This document shows positions 8,078-16,310 of a stretch of DNA of 64,000 nt, piece by piece (position 1 is the first letter of the stretch; each line of letters begins with the position of its first letter). Source of the DNA: JBHELQ01 sp046262995 (GTDB lineage Bacteria; Actinomycetota; Thermoleophilia; Solirubrobacterales; Thermoleophilaceae). Position numbers and translations under genes: made by a program. A model generated the notes under the pieces. The model did not search any database. It was not told the DNA's origin and saw only the letters and a program-made list of their open reading frames with translations. Location of the stretch: the NCBI GenBank assembly GCA_046262995.1, contig JBHELQ010000122.1, forward strand, positions 1 through 64,000, written 5' to 3'.

Positions 8078-9747
8078 TTCACGACCATCCAGTCGAGCAC
8101 TCCCTTGGACTGCAGGTAGACGAGTACGCACATGAGCAGGATCAGCAGCAGGCTCCACAGGAGCACCCTCCGGAAGAGGTCGCCCTCCTGTCCCGCCATC
8201 CCCACGGCGCCGGCTCCGATGGCCAGGTTCTGCGGCGAGATCATCTTGCCGAGCACGCCGCCGGAGCTGTTGGCGGCGGCCAGCAGCGTCGAGGGCAGGT
8301 CCGCGTTCTTCGCCGCCGTGACCTGCAGGGCGCCGAAGAGGGCGTTGGACGAGGTGTCGGACCCCGTGACCGCGACCCCCAGCCAGCCGATCAACGCCGA
8401 CAGGAACGCGAAGAAGCCACCTGCCCCGGCCGCCCACGTGCCGAGCGTGATGGTCTGGCCCGACTGGTTCATCACATAGGCGAGCGACAGCACCGCCGCC
8501 ACCGTCAGGATCGCCCACTTGAGCTGGTCGAGCGAACGCCCCAAGGCTCCCAGGGCCCGGCGCGGCCCGAGCCCGATCACGAACATCGCGATCAGCCCAG
8601 AGATCAGCATCAGCGTCCCCGCCGCGGGCAACCAGTTGAACTTGAAGGTGAGGCTCATCAGCGCCTCGCCCTTCGGGTTCACGACGTGCAGCCCGGGCCA
8701 GGCGAACTCCTTCGTCTGCGGCGACTTGTCCATCCAGTCCTTGATGGTCCCGATCTGCGCGATCGAGAAGACCGCGATGATGACCAGGTAGGGCGCGTAG
8801 GCGCGGAAGACCTCGAGCGGCGGGTCCTTGGTCGTGTCGTCCTTGCGCGCCACCTCCTGCTCCATGCCGGGATCGTGCCCCGAGGCCCCCGCGACGGCCG
8901 GCCTGGCGGCGGACGGCTCGCCGATGAGCGGCTCCGACGGCTGCCACACCTGCAGGAAGGCGACGATCGCTCCCGTGGAGGCGAGCGACGCGACGACATC
9001 CGTCAGCTCCACCGAGATGTAGTTGGAGGTCACGAACTGGCCCACGGCGAAGGCAAGCCCGCCGACGAGCGCCACGGGCCAGGCCTGGCGGATGCCGCGG
9101 CGGCCGTCCACCATGCCCACCAGGATCAGCGGCACGACCAGCGCCAGAAACGGCGTCTGCCGTCCGACCATCGAGCCGAGGTCGTCCTTCGGCAGGCCGG
9201 ACGTCTCGGAGAGCGTCGTGATCGGGATGGCGATCGCTCCGAAGGCCACCGGCGCGGTGTTCGCCACCAGCGCCACCGCCGCCGCCTTGATGGGGCGGAA
9301 GCCGAGCGCGATCAGCATCACGGCGCTGATCGCCACCGGCGTGCCGAAGCCCGCCAGTGCCTCGATCAGCGCGCCGAAGCAGAACGCGATGATCACGGCC
9401 TGGACCCGCTGGTCCTCGGAGACGGCGCCGAACGAGCGTCTGAGCACGGCGAAGTGGCCCGTCGCGACGGTCATGTTGTAGAGCCAGATCGCGGTTACGA
9501 CGATCCACATGATCGGGAACAGGCCGAACGTGGCCCCCTCCCAGGCCGACAGCGCGGTCTGGTCCACGGGCATGTCGTAGACGGCGAGCGCCACCACCAC
9601 CGCCACCGCCAGCGAGATCAGCGCCGCCCACTGGGCCTTCATGCGCACGCCGCCAAGCAGTACGAACAGCGTGACGAGCGGCAGCGCGGCGAATATCGAC
9701 GAAACACCGAGCGAGTCCGAAACCGGTTGGAGATCCTGCTGGTACAT
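8074..9747 (-). CDS. L-lactate/glycolate permease (LctP/GlcA family)
   Basis: A 557-residue polytopic inner-membrane carrier of the lactate permease family, with roughly a dozen or more hydrophobic segments. Typical stretches are FGALIEALAGFGTPVAISA and a C-terminal VTGSDTSSNALFGALQ. The family symports lactate or glycolate with protons. It starts at the ATG at 9747 behind a strong GGGAGGAG ribosome binding site. It is the first gene of the operon with glcDEF and malate synthase, so glycolate is a likely substrate, as for E. coli GlcA. A terminator-like hairpin lies upstream. Confidence 0.9.
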   Translation of the reverse strand: MYQQDLQPVSDSLGVSSIFAALPLVTLFVLLGGVRMKAQWAALISLAVAVVVALAVYDMPVDQTALSAWEGATFGLFPIMWIVVTAIWLYNMTVATGHFAVLRRSFGAVSEDQRVQAVIIAFCFGALIEALAGFGTPVAISAVMLIALGFRPIKAAAVALVANTAPVAFGAIAIPITTLSETSGLPKDDLGSMVGRQTPFLALVVPLILVGMVDGRRGIRQAWPVALVGGLAFAVGQFVTSNYISVELTDVVASLASTGAIVAFLQVWQPSEPLIGEPSAARPAVAGASGHDPGMEQEVARKDDTTKDPPLEVFRAYAPYLVIIAVFSIAQIGTIKDWMDKSPQTKEFAWPGLHVVNPKGEALMSLTFKFNWLPAAGTLMLISGLIAMFVIGLGPRRALGALGRSLDQLKWAILTVAAVLSLAYVMNQSGQTITLGTWAAGAGGFFAFLSALIGWLGVAVTGSDTSSNALFGALQVTAAKNADLPSTLLAAANSSGGVLGKMISPQNLAIGAGAVGMAGQEGDLFRRVLLWSLLLILLMCVLVYLQSKGVLDWMVVK

Positions 9748-9802
9748 GGCTCCTCCCTGATCGCCCTCGAGTGGCGTTTGCCCCTCAGCGAGGAGTCGGA
9801 AA

Positions 9803-9828
9803 CCCGCGGGTGCCTGGCCACCCGCGGG
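9803..9828 (-). terminator. hairpin ending the NTF2-like gene
   Basis: Perfect 10-bp arms CCCGCGGGTG and CACCCGCGGG enclose a 6-base loop. On the minus strand the hairpin is followed by TTTCC. It lies 21 bases past the stop of the NTF2-like gene and 56 bases before the permease start, so it should separate the two transcripts. Confidence 0.7.
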
Positions 9829-9848
9829 CCCGTATGCGGTCAGGCGGC

Positions 9849-10244
9849 TTAGGAGACGCCGAGTGCCCGGGCGAGCTGCAGGCTGTCCGTCAGCGCCTGC
9901 ACGCGCTTGCCCTGGCCGCCTTCCATCCGCCACACGTGGACGAAGGGCACCTTCACGTCGTTGCCCTGCTTGCTACGGCCCTCGAGACGACCGAGTACAA
10001 CCACGGTGTCGCCGTCCTCGACGAACTCGTCGGGCTGGGCCTGGAAGCTCTCCCACTGCTCCGCGATCGCGCCCGCCATCTGCATGACGGCCTGCTTGCC
10101 CTCGTGAGTGCCGCCGCCCGGCAGCTCCTCGGAACCGGAGCCCTCCCAGCGCACGTCGTCCGCCCAGACCTCGTCCAGGCCGTCGATGTCGCCGCTGTTG
10201 AACGAGTCGAAGCCCTTCTTGATCGTGTCGGCGTTGCCCGCCAT
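9849..10244 (-). CDS. SnoaL/NTF2-like (ketosteroid-isomerase fold) protein
   Basis: A 131-residue single-domain protein with the pattern of the SnoaL/NTF2-like family: TIKKGFDSFNSGDIDGLDEVWADDVRWEG at the start and FVHVWRMEGGQGKRVQALTDS at the end. The family covers isomerases, dehydratases and many proteins of unknown role, so no reaction is assigned. A purine-rich stretch before the ATG (GAAAGGAAAGCG on the minus strand) probably serves as ribosome binding site. It is monocistronic, divergent from fmt and closed by a strong hairpin. Confidence 0.8.
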   Translation of the reverse strand: MAGNADTIKKGFDSFNSGDIDGLDEVWADDVRWEGSGSEELPGGGTHEGKQAVMQMAGAIAEQWESFQAQPDEFVEDGDTVVVLGRLEGRSKQGNDVKVPFVHVWRMEGGQGKRVQALTDSLQLARALGVS

Positions 10245-10299
10245 CGCTTTCCTTTCTTTCGTTTGCGTTCCCGTTCCTGTTCCCGGACCGGTGGCTGAC

Positions 10300-10305
10300 T
10301 ACGCT
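10300..10305 (+). promoter_or_regulatory. candidate -10 box of fmt (leaderless type)
   Basis: TACGCT ends 7 bases before the fmt GTG at 10313; no ribosome binding site lies between them. Confidence 0.5.
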
Positions 10306-10312
10306 GGCCGCT

Positions 10313-11248
10313 GTGCGCACCGTCTTCCTCGGCACCTCCGAGTTCGCGGTCGCGGTGCTCGAGCGCCTGGCCCGCGGCGGCCACCGGCCCGCGCTGGTCG
10401 TGACCCGACCAGACCGTCCGCGCGGTCGCGGCCGCCGGCTGCAGCCGCCGCCCGCCGCGGCCGCCGCGCGGGCGCTTGGGATCGAGCTGGCGCAGCCCAC
10501 GAGCGTGAACGAGCCGGAAGCGCGGCAGCGCATCGCCGCTGCGGACCCGGAGGTCGTATGCATCTGCGCCTTCGGCGGGCTGATCAAGGAGCCGCTGCTG
10601 TCGGATTTGGAGATGCTGAACGTGCATCCGTCGCTGCTTCCGCGCTGGCGCGGCGCTGCCCCGATCGAGCGCGCGATCGAGGCAGGCGACGACGAGACCG
10701 GCGTCTCCATCATGCGTCCCACCGGCGAGCTGGACGCCGGGCCGGTGTGCCTGCAGCGCTCGGAACCGATCCGCCGAGACGACGACCACGGCTCGCTGGC
10801 CGCCCGCCTGGCCATGCTCGGCGGCGAGCTGCTCGTGGAGGCGCTCGACACCCGACCCCCATTCCACGAGCAGCCCGACACCGGTGTCACCTACGCGGAC
10901 AAGGTCGAGGCGGCTGATCGCTTCCTGGACCACGCGCTGCCACCCGAGCGGCTGGAGCGCCGCGTTCGCGCGCTGACGCCGCATGTGCGCGCCTTCGTGG
11001 AGCTGCCTTCGGGGGAGCGCCTGGGCGTCCGGCGCGCAGGCCTGGCCACCGGGGCCTCTCCGCCGGAACCGGGTCTGCTGATCGCCGACGGAGAGCGCCT
11101 GCTCTACGGCGCCTCGGGCGGCGCGCTCGAGCTGCTCGAGCTGCAGCCAGCGGGGGGCCGCCCCATGGAGGCGGCCGCCTGGCTGCGCGGGCACGGCGCT
11201 GAGCTGGGCAGGTCCGGCGCGGGCGGCACAATGCCCGGGGGTGGCTGA
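10313..11248 (+). CDS. fmt: methionyl-tRNA formyltransferase
   Basis: It formylates initiator Met-tRNA using 10-formyl-tetrahydrofolate. The 311-residue protein has the N-terminal hydrolase domain with the SLLP loop in NVHPSLLPRWRGAAPI and the catalytic triad Asn103, His105 and Asp141 (ELDAGPV). The C-terminal OB-fold domain begins near residue 205 (YADKVEAADRFLD). It starts at a GTG without a ribosome binding site. Its last 8 bases overlap the zinc-ribbon gene, suggesting co-translation. Confidence 0.95.
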   Translation: MRTVFLGTSEFAVAVLERLARGGHRPALVVTRPDRPRGRGRRLQPPPAAAAARALGIELAQPTSVNEPEARQRIAAADPEVVCICAFGGLIKEPLLSDLEMLNVHPSLLPRWRGAAPIERAIEAGDDETGVSIMRPTGELDAGPVCLQRSEPIRRDDDHGSLAARLAMLGGELLVEALDTRPPFHEQPDTGVTYADKVEAADRFLDHALPPERLERRVRALTPHVRAFVELPSGERLGVRRAGLATGASPPEPGLLIADGERLLYGASGGALELLELQPAGGRPMEAAAWLRGHGAELGRSGAGGTMPGGG

Positions 11249-11468
11249 CGAGCCGATCAATCCCGGGCCGCAGTGCCCCTCCTGCGGGGAGCCGTGGCTT
11301 CGGGGAACCAATCTGGCCGGCCGCTACCGCTGTCTGAGCTGCCTGCGCCGCTTCGAGCTGCGCTCCGAGTGTCCCAACTGCGGCGCCCACTCGACGATCG
11401 CGCGCATGTCCGACACGGCGAACGTGGCCTGCCGCAACTGCGGCTCCTCGATGCTCCAGCCGATCTAG
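11241..11468 (+). CDS. small double zinc-ribbon protein
   Basis: A 75-residue protein with four CxxC knuckles (Cys12/15, Cys31/34, Cys44/47, Cys64/67), enough for two zinc ribbons; little else is conserved. Its start overlaps fmt by 8 bases. Such proteins may bind nucleic acid or protein partners, but no function is assigned. Its TAG is shared, through a CTAG palindrome, with the stop of the flippase gene on the other strand. Confidence 0.75.
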   Translation: MADEPINPGPQCPSCGEPWLRGTNLAGRYRCLSCLRRFELRSECPNCGAHSTIARMSDTANVACRNCGSSMLQPI

Positions 11469-12772
11469 CCGCGCCGGTAGAGCGCGTAGAGCAGGGCGCA
11501 GAGCAGCAGCGCCCCACCCAGGTAGCCGACCTCGACCTGCAGCACCCGGTCGTGGAAGCCGGGCAGCACGAGAAAGGCCACGAAGGCCGCCGCCGAGACG
11601 CCCCAGGCGCCCGCGGCCCGGCGCGCCAGTCCGCGCGCGAGCAGGGCCTGATTCAGCGTCGCGGCCGAGAGGTAGAGCCCCATGCCGAGAGCGATCAGCA
11701 CGAGGCCGCCGCGGGCGTAGCCGAAGTCCCCGCCGAACACCAGCCCCATCACGGGCGGACCGGCCGCCAGCATCACGAGCGCGACGACGCCGGAGAAGAC
11801 CGCGATCGCCGCAAGAGTCACGTTGATGCTGCGCCGGAAGGATTCGACCTCGCCGCTCGCGCGCGCGCGGGTGAGGTGGGGCAGGATGGAGGTCTGGATC
11901 GCCTGGAACAGCTGCAGCGGGGCTCGGGCGATCAGGAGCGCGTTGAAGGTGAAGCCCGCGAGCGCCGCTCCGCCCGCGCCCTCGGTGGCCTTGACGAGCA
12001 GCGGACCGGCGTTCAGGAAGCTCTGCTCCGAGAGCATGATCAGCAGCACCGCCACGGCGAAGCCGGTGCCGTGGCTGAGGGTGAACTCGGGCTCGGGGGC
12101 CGGGTTCGCCTCCGCCGACGCGTCGAGCGCCGCGGCCTCCACGGCCGGGGGGACGGGGCCGGGGGCGCGCAGCCGGCGCCCGAGCGCCCACGGCACCACC
12201 GAGAGCGAGACGATCGGCGCGGCGGCCATTCCGATGGCGACCGCCGTCTGGCCCGAGGCGATCCCGATCGCCACGGCCAGCGCGAAGAGGCAACGCGACA
12301 GCGACTCCATCAGCACGAGCGCGCCGTAGAGGCCGAAGCGGTGGTTCCCCGCCAGGAAGCCGCGCGCGAAATAGCTGGCGGCATATGCGAGCACCGCCAC
12401 GATCAGCACCCAGTAGAGCGCCTCGGTGCCGCCGAGCAGGTCGTCCTCGAGCGGACCCCGCAGAGCGACCGCCGCCACCGCGAAGGCCAGTCCGAGCGCG
12501 AGCTGGATCGTCCCGGCCACGCGCAGGTGCTCGTTGCCGTGAAGCGCCCGGGCGTGGCGGTCCGCGATCGTCCGCGACAGCAGCTGCTCGACCGGCCGGT
12601 AGAGCACCGACACGGTTACGAAGATGGCCGACCACAGCAGCGTGATGCCGCCGTAGTCGTGCTCGCTCAGCGTGTAGCTGGCGAGCGAGAAGTAGGCGTA
12701 GGTGACGAGCCCGGTGGCGCCGATCCCCGCCGAGAGGATGGCTGCACCGCGGCCGTAGCTACGGGCTGCCAA
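11465..12772 (-). CDS. polysaccharide flippase-like membrane protein
   Basis: A 435-residue integral membrane protein with about a dozen hydrophobic segments and a basic N-terminus, laid out like the Wzx/MATE-type polysaccharide export family. An acidic, Ala/Pro-rich loop lies near the middle (around PPAVEAAALDASAEANPAPEP). It is the last gene of a three-gene minus-strand operon after the GT2 and the methyltransferase, overlapping the methyltransferase by 14 bases. The likely role is moving a lipid-linked sugar across the membrane, inferred from fold and context. Confidence 0.7.
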   Translation of the reverse strand: MAARSYGRGAAILSAGIGATGLVTYAYFSLASYTLSEHDYGGITLLWSAIFVTVSVLYRPVEQLLSRTIADRHARALHGNEHLRVAGTIQLALGLAFAVAAVALRGPLEDDLLGGTEALYWVLIVAVLAYAASYFARGFLAGNHRFGLYGALVLMESLSRCLFALAVAIGIASGQTAVAIGMAAAPIVSLSVVPWALGRRLRAPGPVPPAVEAAALDASAEANPAPEPEFTLSHGTGFAVAVLLIMLSEQSFLNAGPLLVKATEGAGGAALAGFTFNALLIARAPLQLFQAIQTSILPHLTRARASGEVESFRRSINVTLAAIAVFSGVVALVMLAAGPPVMGLVFGGDFGYARGGLVLIALGMGLYLSAATLNQALLARGLARRAAGAWGVSAAAFVAFLVLPGFHDRVLQVEVGYLGGALLLCALLYALYRRG

Positions 12773-13400
12773 CCCGCACGAGCAGCATGGTCCAGGGGAA
12801 CGGCGAGCGGGCCTCCTCGACCGTCCCGTAGCGCCCGAGGAGCTCCGCGAAGCCGCGCTTCGACCAGTGATTCAGGTGGCCCGGGGTGTTGCCGAGCGAG
12901 CCCCAGTAGGCCCCGCGCGCCATGTTCAGCGCGCGCCAGAGCGGCTCGCGGGGGACCGAGACGAGCAGCCGGCTCCTGGCAACCCGCGCCATCTCCGACA
13001 GGGTCGTCTTGGGATCCGGGACGTGTTCGAGCACCTCGATGGCGGCCGCCACGTCGAACTCGCCGTCCGCGAACGACAGCGAGGTCGCCTCCTCGGCTCG
13101 GAACTCCAGGTTCTGTCTGCTTCGCGACCGCCATTCGGCGCGCAGCCCGGCGTCCTCGAGGTCGATGCCCACCACGCGCCGGTCGCCGAGCCGCGCGGCC
13201 CACTCGCTCGTGAGCACTCCCTCGCCACAGCCCACGTCGAGGAGCGACTCCGGCGCGGCCCGCTCCCAGAGCTCGTCGAGCGCGCGGTTGAACCCCGCCA
13301 TGAGCCGCTTGACGACCGGGTTGCCAGAGCCGTACTTGTCGTACGTGTTGCCGGTCGGGACTCGCGCCGGCTCGGCGAGCGCCCCGGCCGGCCTGCTCAT
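12759..13400 (-). CDS. class I SAM-dependent methyltransferase
   Basis: A 213-residue methyltransferase with motif I LDVGCGEG (54-61), the acidic GIDLEDAG after strand 2 and IEVLEHVPDP in the motif-IV region, the pattern of the UbiE/type-11 family. Its substrate is unknown; the neighbours suggest a glycan or lipid-linked intermediate. The ATG forms an ATGA overlap with the upstream glycosyltransferase gene, which decides the start. Confidence 0.85.
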   Translation of the reverse strand: MSRPAGALAEPARVPTGNTYDKYGSGNPVVKRLMAGFNRALDELWERAAPESLLDVGCGEGVLTSEWAARLGDRRVVGIDLEDAGLRAEWRSRSRQNLEFRAEEATSLSFADGEFDVAAAIEVLEHVPDPKTTLSEMARVARSRLLVSVPREPLWRALNMARGAYWGSLGNTPGHLNHWSKRGFAELLGRYGTVEEARSPFPWTMLLVRVGSP

Positions 13401-14476
13401 GCCCTGAGCGCTTCCCGGTCGCTGTCCGGCGGTTCCGTCGAGGATGTCTTGCCCGTCGCCGGACCAGCCTCCGCGCCGGTGGTGGCGGCCTTGCCGGTGG
13501 AGTCGGCGCCGGGCTCGTAGTGGGACGGCTCGACCCCGAGCTGGAGCTCCACTCGCCGCACCCGTTCGAGGATCCGCTGCTGAAGCACCCGGCTTCCGGC
13601 CAGGATGTCGCTCACGACGCCGAGCGCCGCCAGCTGCACGGCGACGATGAACAGGGTGGCGCCGAGGATCAGCGACTGGATGTGGCCATGGCCTTCGCCG
13701 GAGAAGAGGAACCACAGGAAGCGGCCCCAGATCACCGCGGCCCCCAGCGCCACGACCCCCGCCACGACCAGGAAGACGCGCAGCGGCTCGTACATCGTGT
13801 AGACGCGGAAGATCGCGAGCGCGTTGCGCCGCACATAGGCCCACATCGAGGGGAACAGGCGCGAATCACGCGTCTGGGGGTTCGTCCGGATCGGGACGTG
13901 CTCCGTGGCGACCAGCATCTTGCCCGCCTGGATGATCGTCTCGAGGGTGTAGGTGAACCTCGATACGACCTGCATCTGGAGCGCCGCCTCGCGGTTGTAG
14001 GCGCGGAAGCCCGAGGTCGTGTCGGGCACCCCGGTGCCGGAGGCGCGTCGCACGATCGTGCTGCCCAGGCGCTGCAGGCGCTTCTTCAGCGGCGAGAAGT
14101 GCTCGACGGTCTTCACCTCGCGGTCGCCGATCACCATGTCGGCCTCGCCGCGCAGGATCGGCTCCACGAGCCTGGGGATGTCGCCGCCGTAGTACTGGTT
14201 GTCGGCGTCGGTGTTCACGATCACGTCCGCGCCGAGCTTCAGGCACGCGTCCAGCCCCGCCTGGAAGGCGGCGGCCAGCCCCTTGTTGTTGGTGAGGCGC
14301 ACGATGTGGTCGACGCCGTGCGCGCGGGCGGTGTCGACGGTCTCGTCCGTGGAGCCGTCGTCGACGATGAGCCACTCGACCGCGTCCACGCCCGGCGCCT
14401 CGCGTGGGAGGTCGGCGAGCGTGGCGGGCAGCTGCTCGGCCTCGTTGAAGCAGGGGATCTGGATGATCAGCTTCAC
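13397..14476 (-). CDS. GT2 glycosyltransferase, polyprenyl-phosphate sugar synthase type
   Basis: A GT-A fold transferase: IPCFNE at the N-terminus, nucleotide-binding DDGSTD (39-44) and metal-binding DADNQ (Asp90, Asp92). After the catalytic domain come two transmembrane helices, roughly residues 233-260 and 275-300, as in dolichyl/polyprenyl-phosphate sugar transferases. The likely product is a polyprenyl-phosphate-linked sugar on the cytoplasmic face, which the GT-C enzymes nearby could use as donor. I take the GTG at 14476, which gives the family's VKLIIQIPCFNE start; a GTG 30 bases upstream is the alternative. The last 55 residues are Ser/Thr/Glu-rich and disordered-looking. Confidence 0.85.
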   Translation of the reverse strand: MKLIIQIPCFNEAEQLPATLADLPREAPGVDAVEWLIVDDGSTDETVDTARAHGVDHIVRLTNNKGLAAAFQAGLDACLKLGADVIVNTDADNQYYGGDIPRLVEPILRGEADMVIGDREVKTVEHFSPLKKRLQRLGSTIVRRASGTGVPDTTSGFRAYNREAALQMQVVSRFTYTLETIIQAGKMLVATEHVPIRTNPQTRDSRLFPSMWAYVRRNALAIFRVYTMYEPLRVFLVVAGVVALGAAVIWGRFLWFLFSGEGHGHIQSLILGATLFIVAVQLAALGVVSDILAGSRVLQQRILERVRRVELQLGVEPSHYEPGADSTGKAATTGAEAGPATGKTSSTEPPDSDREALRA

Positions 14477-14488
14477 GCCCGACCGGGT

Positions 14489-14494
14489 AGCGTA
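14489..14494 (-). promoter_or_regulatory. candidate -10 box of the GT2 operon
   Basis: TACGCT on the minus strand ends 12 bases before the GTG at 14476, with no clear ribosome binding site. It supports the downstream start choice only weakly. Confidence 0.35.
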
Positions 14495-14558
14495 GACGGG
14501 AGGCACCGCCGACGCGTGTGGCGGGTGCCGGCCTGCAGGAGCCCGCGGGGGCGTTTGC

Positions 14559-14564
14559 TAGCCT
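14559..14564 (+). promoter_or_regulatory. candidate -10 box of the DPGSGS cassette
   Basis: GCTAGCCT has the same core as the leaderless boxes elsewhere, but here lies 42 bases before the ATG at 14607, leaving a leader of about 35 bases that contains TGGAGCT. Confidence 0.4.
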
Positions 14565-14606
14565 GCCGCGGGTCCCGGACCCCGCCCTGACTGGAGCTCA
14601 ACCACG

Positions 14607-14798
14607 ATGACCACCGTCCTCGCCTACCTGGATCCCGGCAGCGGGAGCATGATCCTCCAGGTCATCGCGGGCGGCCTCGCAGCCGTGGCCGTCACAGCCA
14701 AGCTCTACTGGCGCAAGCTGCTCAGGTTCCTGCGCATCCGCAAGGACGAGCCCGAGGTCTCCGAGACCGAGGCTCACTCGAAGCCCGACTCGGCCTAG
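14607..14798 (+). CDS. small DPGSGS-motif membrane protein
   Basis: A 63-residue protein with YLDPGSGSMILQ at residues 7-18, one transmembrane helix (about 15-37), then a basic stretch KLYWRKLLRFLRIRKDE and an acidic tail. I know of similar small proteins with a Y-[IL]-DPG-[ST]-GS start near envelope glycan genes, but no function that I can name. The short outside end, single helix and basic cytoplasmic segment suggest an adaptor or scaffold. It is immediately followed by the kinase-like/methyltransferase fusion and the sulfatase-like gene. Confidence 0.75.
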   Translation: MTTVLAYLDPGSGSMILQVIAGGLAAVAVTAKLYWRKLLRFLRIRKDEPEVSETEAHSKPDSA

Positions 14799-14824
14799 CT
14801 CCCGGGCGACGTCCGCTACTGTTC

Positions 14825-14842
14825 GCCGCCGCTCGCGGCGGC
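14825..14842 (+). repeat. GC hairpin between the DPGSGS gene and the methyltransferase fusion
   Basis: Arms GCCGCCG and CGGCGGC enclose the loop CTCG. It lies 27 bases after one stop and 35 bases before the next ATG, so it could attenuate read-through or sit in the leader of the downstream gene. The following CTCTTCCCC is only weakly terminator-like. Confidence 0.45.
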
Positions 14843-14876
14843 GCTCTTCCCCGCGCGCGGGCTGCGTCTCCCTGCC

Positions 14877-16310
14877 ATGAGCACGCCCCCGAGCCAGACC
14901 TCCGCGTCCTCCGGCCTGGAACCCGGCTCGTTCCGCGACCCGGAGAGCCGCGTGTTCTACTCCGGGGACAGCGTCTACCGGGCGCTCTCCGCTGACGGCC
15001 TCGAGGACTTCGAGGCGCTCAGCCGGACCGGCCTCTTCGAGCGCTTCACCCGGGACGGCACGCTCGTGGCCACCGAGCTCGCGGAGGACGCCGCCGGGCT
15101 GCCCGGCCTGCTCGTCAAGGAGACCGCCGGCGTCCTGCGCCACGAGCTGATTCCGTTCGTCTCCTATCCATACGAGTGGACCTTCTCGATGCTCAAGGAC
15201 GCCGCCCTGCTCCAGCTCGACCTGCTGCTCGCCGCCCTCGACGAGGAGCTGGTGATCAAGGACTCCTCTCCCTACAACGTGCAGTTCCGCGGGGCGCGGG
15301 CCGTGTTCGTCGACATCGGCTCCTTCGAGCGCCTGCGCCAGGGCGAGCCGTGGGTGGGCTACCGCCAGTTCTGCATGCTGTACCTCTATCCGCTGTTGCT
15401 GCAGGCGCTCAAGGACGTGCGCTTCCAGCCCTGGCTTCGGGGCTCGATCGACGGGATCACGCCGGCGGAGATGCGCGGCATGCTCTCTGTCCGCGACCGC
15501 TTCAGGCGCGGCCTCTTCACGAACGTCTTCCTGCACGCCCGCCTCGAGCAGCGCTACGGCAACCGCGCGCGGGAGGTCAAGCAGGACGTCAAGCGGGCGG
15601 GCTTCAACAAGCAGATCCTGGTGGCCAACGTGCGCAAGATGCGCAAGCTCGTCACGCGGCTCCGCTGGGACCCGCCGGAGGGGGTGTGGACCGCGTATGG
15701 CGAGCGCAACACCTACACCGACGACGACGCGCGCAGAAAGGACGAGTTCGTGCGCGAGGTCGCCGGCTCTCGCGACTGGCGGCTCGCCTGGGACATCGGC
15801 GCCAACAACGGGCGCTACTCCCGCATCGCCGCCGAGGGCGCGCGCCAGGTGGTGGCCGTTGACGCCGACCAGGGCCCCGTTGAGCTCCTCTACCGCGAGC
15901 TTCGCGACCAGGGCGACGAGCGCATCCTCCCGCTGACGATGAACCTGGCGGACCCCTCGCCGGGACTCGGCTGGCGGGGCCTCGAGCGCAGGGCGATGCC
16001 CGAGCGCGGCCGGCCCGAGCTCGTGCTGGCCCTGGCGCTCGTCCACCACGTGGCGATCGGCGCCAACGTGCCGGTGAAGGAGTTCCTTGACTGGCTGGCC
16101 GGACTGGGGTCCGCGCTCGTGATCGAGTTTCCGACGCGCGAAGACCCGATGGTCCAGCAGCTGCTCGCGCCCAAGCGCGAGGGCCTCCACCCGGACTACG
16201 AGCTCGGGTTCTTCGAGCGCTGCCTGGAGGAGGCCTTCCAGGTCGAGCGCAAGGAGCGCCTCGAGTCCGGGACGCGCGTGCTGTACTTCGCGCGGCCGAG
16301 ATCCGGATGA
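14877..16310 (+). CDS. kinase-like domain fused to SAM methyltransferase (NoeA-like)
   Basis: A 477-residue two-part protein. The N-terminal part (about 20-265) contains IKDSSPYNVQF (127-137) followed by FVDIGSFE (144-151), an arrangement like the catalytic and metal loops of small-molecule kinases (D..P.N then D.G). The C-terminal part is a class I methyltransferase with DIGANNGRYSRIA (306-318). The whole resembles NoeA-type nodulation methyltransferases. I infer that the first half recognises, or once phosphorylated, a sugar substrate. It ends in an ATGA overlap with the membrane sulfatase-like gene, so the two are coupled. Confidence 0.7.
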   Translation: MSTPPSQTSASSGLEPGSFRDPESRVFYSGDSVYRALSADGLEDFEALSRTGLFERFTRDGTLVATELAEDAAGLPGLLVKETAGVLRHELIPFVSYPYEWTFSMLKDAALLQLDLLLAALDEELVIKDSSPYNVQFRGARAVFVDIGSFERLRQGEPWVGYRQFCMLYLYPLLLQALKDVRFQPWLRGSIDGITPAEMRGMLSVRDRFRRGLFTNVFLHARLEQRYGNRAREVKQDVKRAGFNKQILVANVRKMRKLVTRLRWDPPEGVWTAYGERNTYTDDDARRKDEFVREVAGSRDWRLAWDIGANNGRYSRIAAEGARQVVAVDADQGPVELLYRELRDQGDERILPLTMNLADPSPGLGWRGLERRAMPERGRPELVLALALVHHVAIGANVPVKEFLDWLAGLGSALVIEFPTREDPMVQQLLAPKREGLHPDYELGFFERCLEEAFQVERKERLESGTRVLYFARPRSG

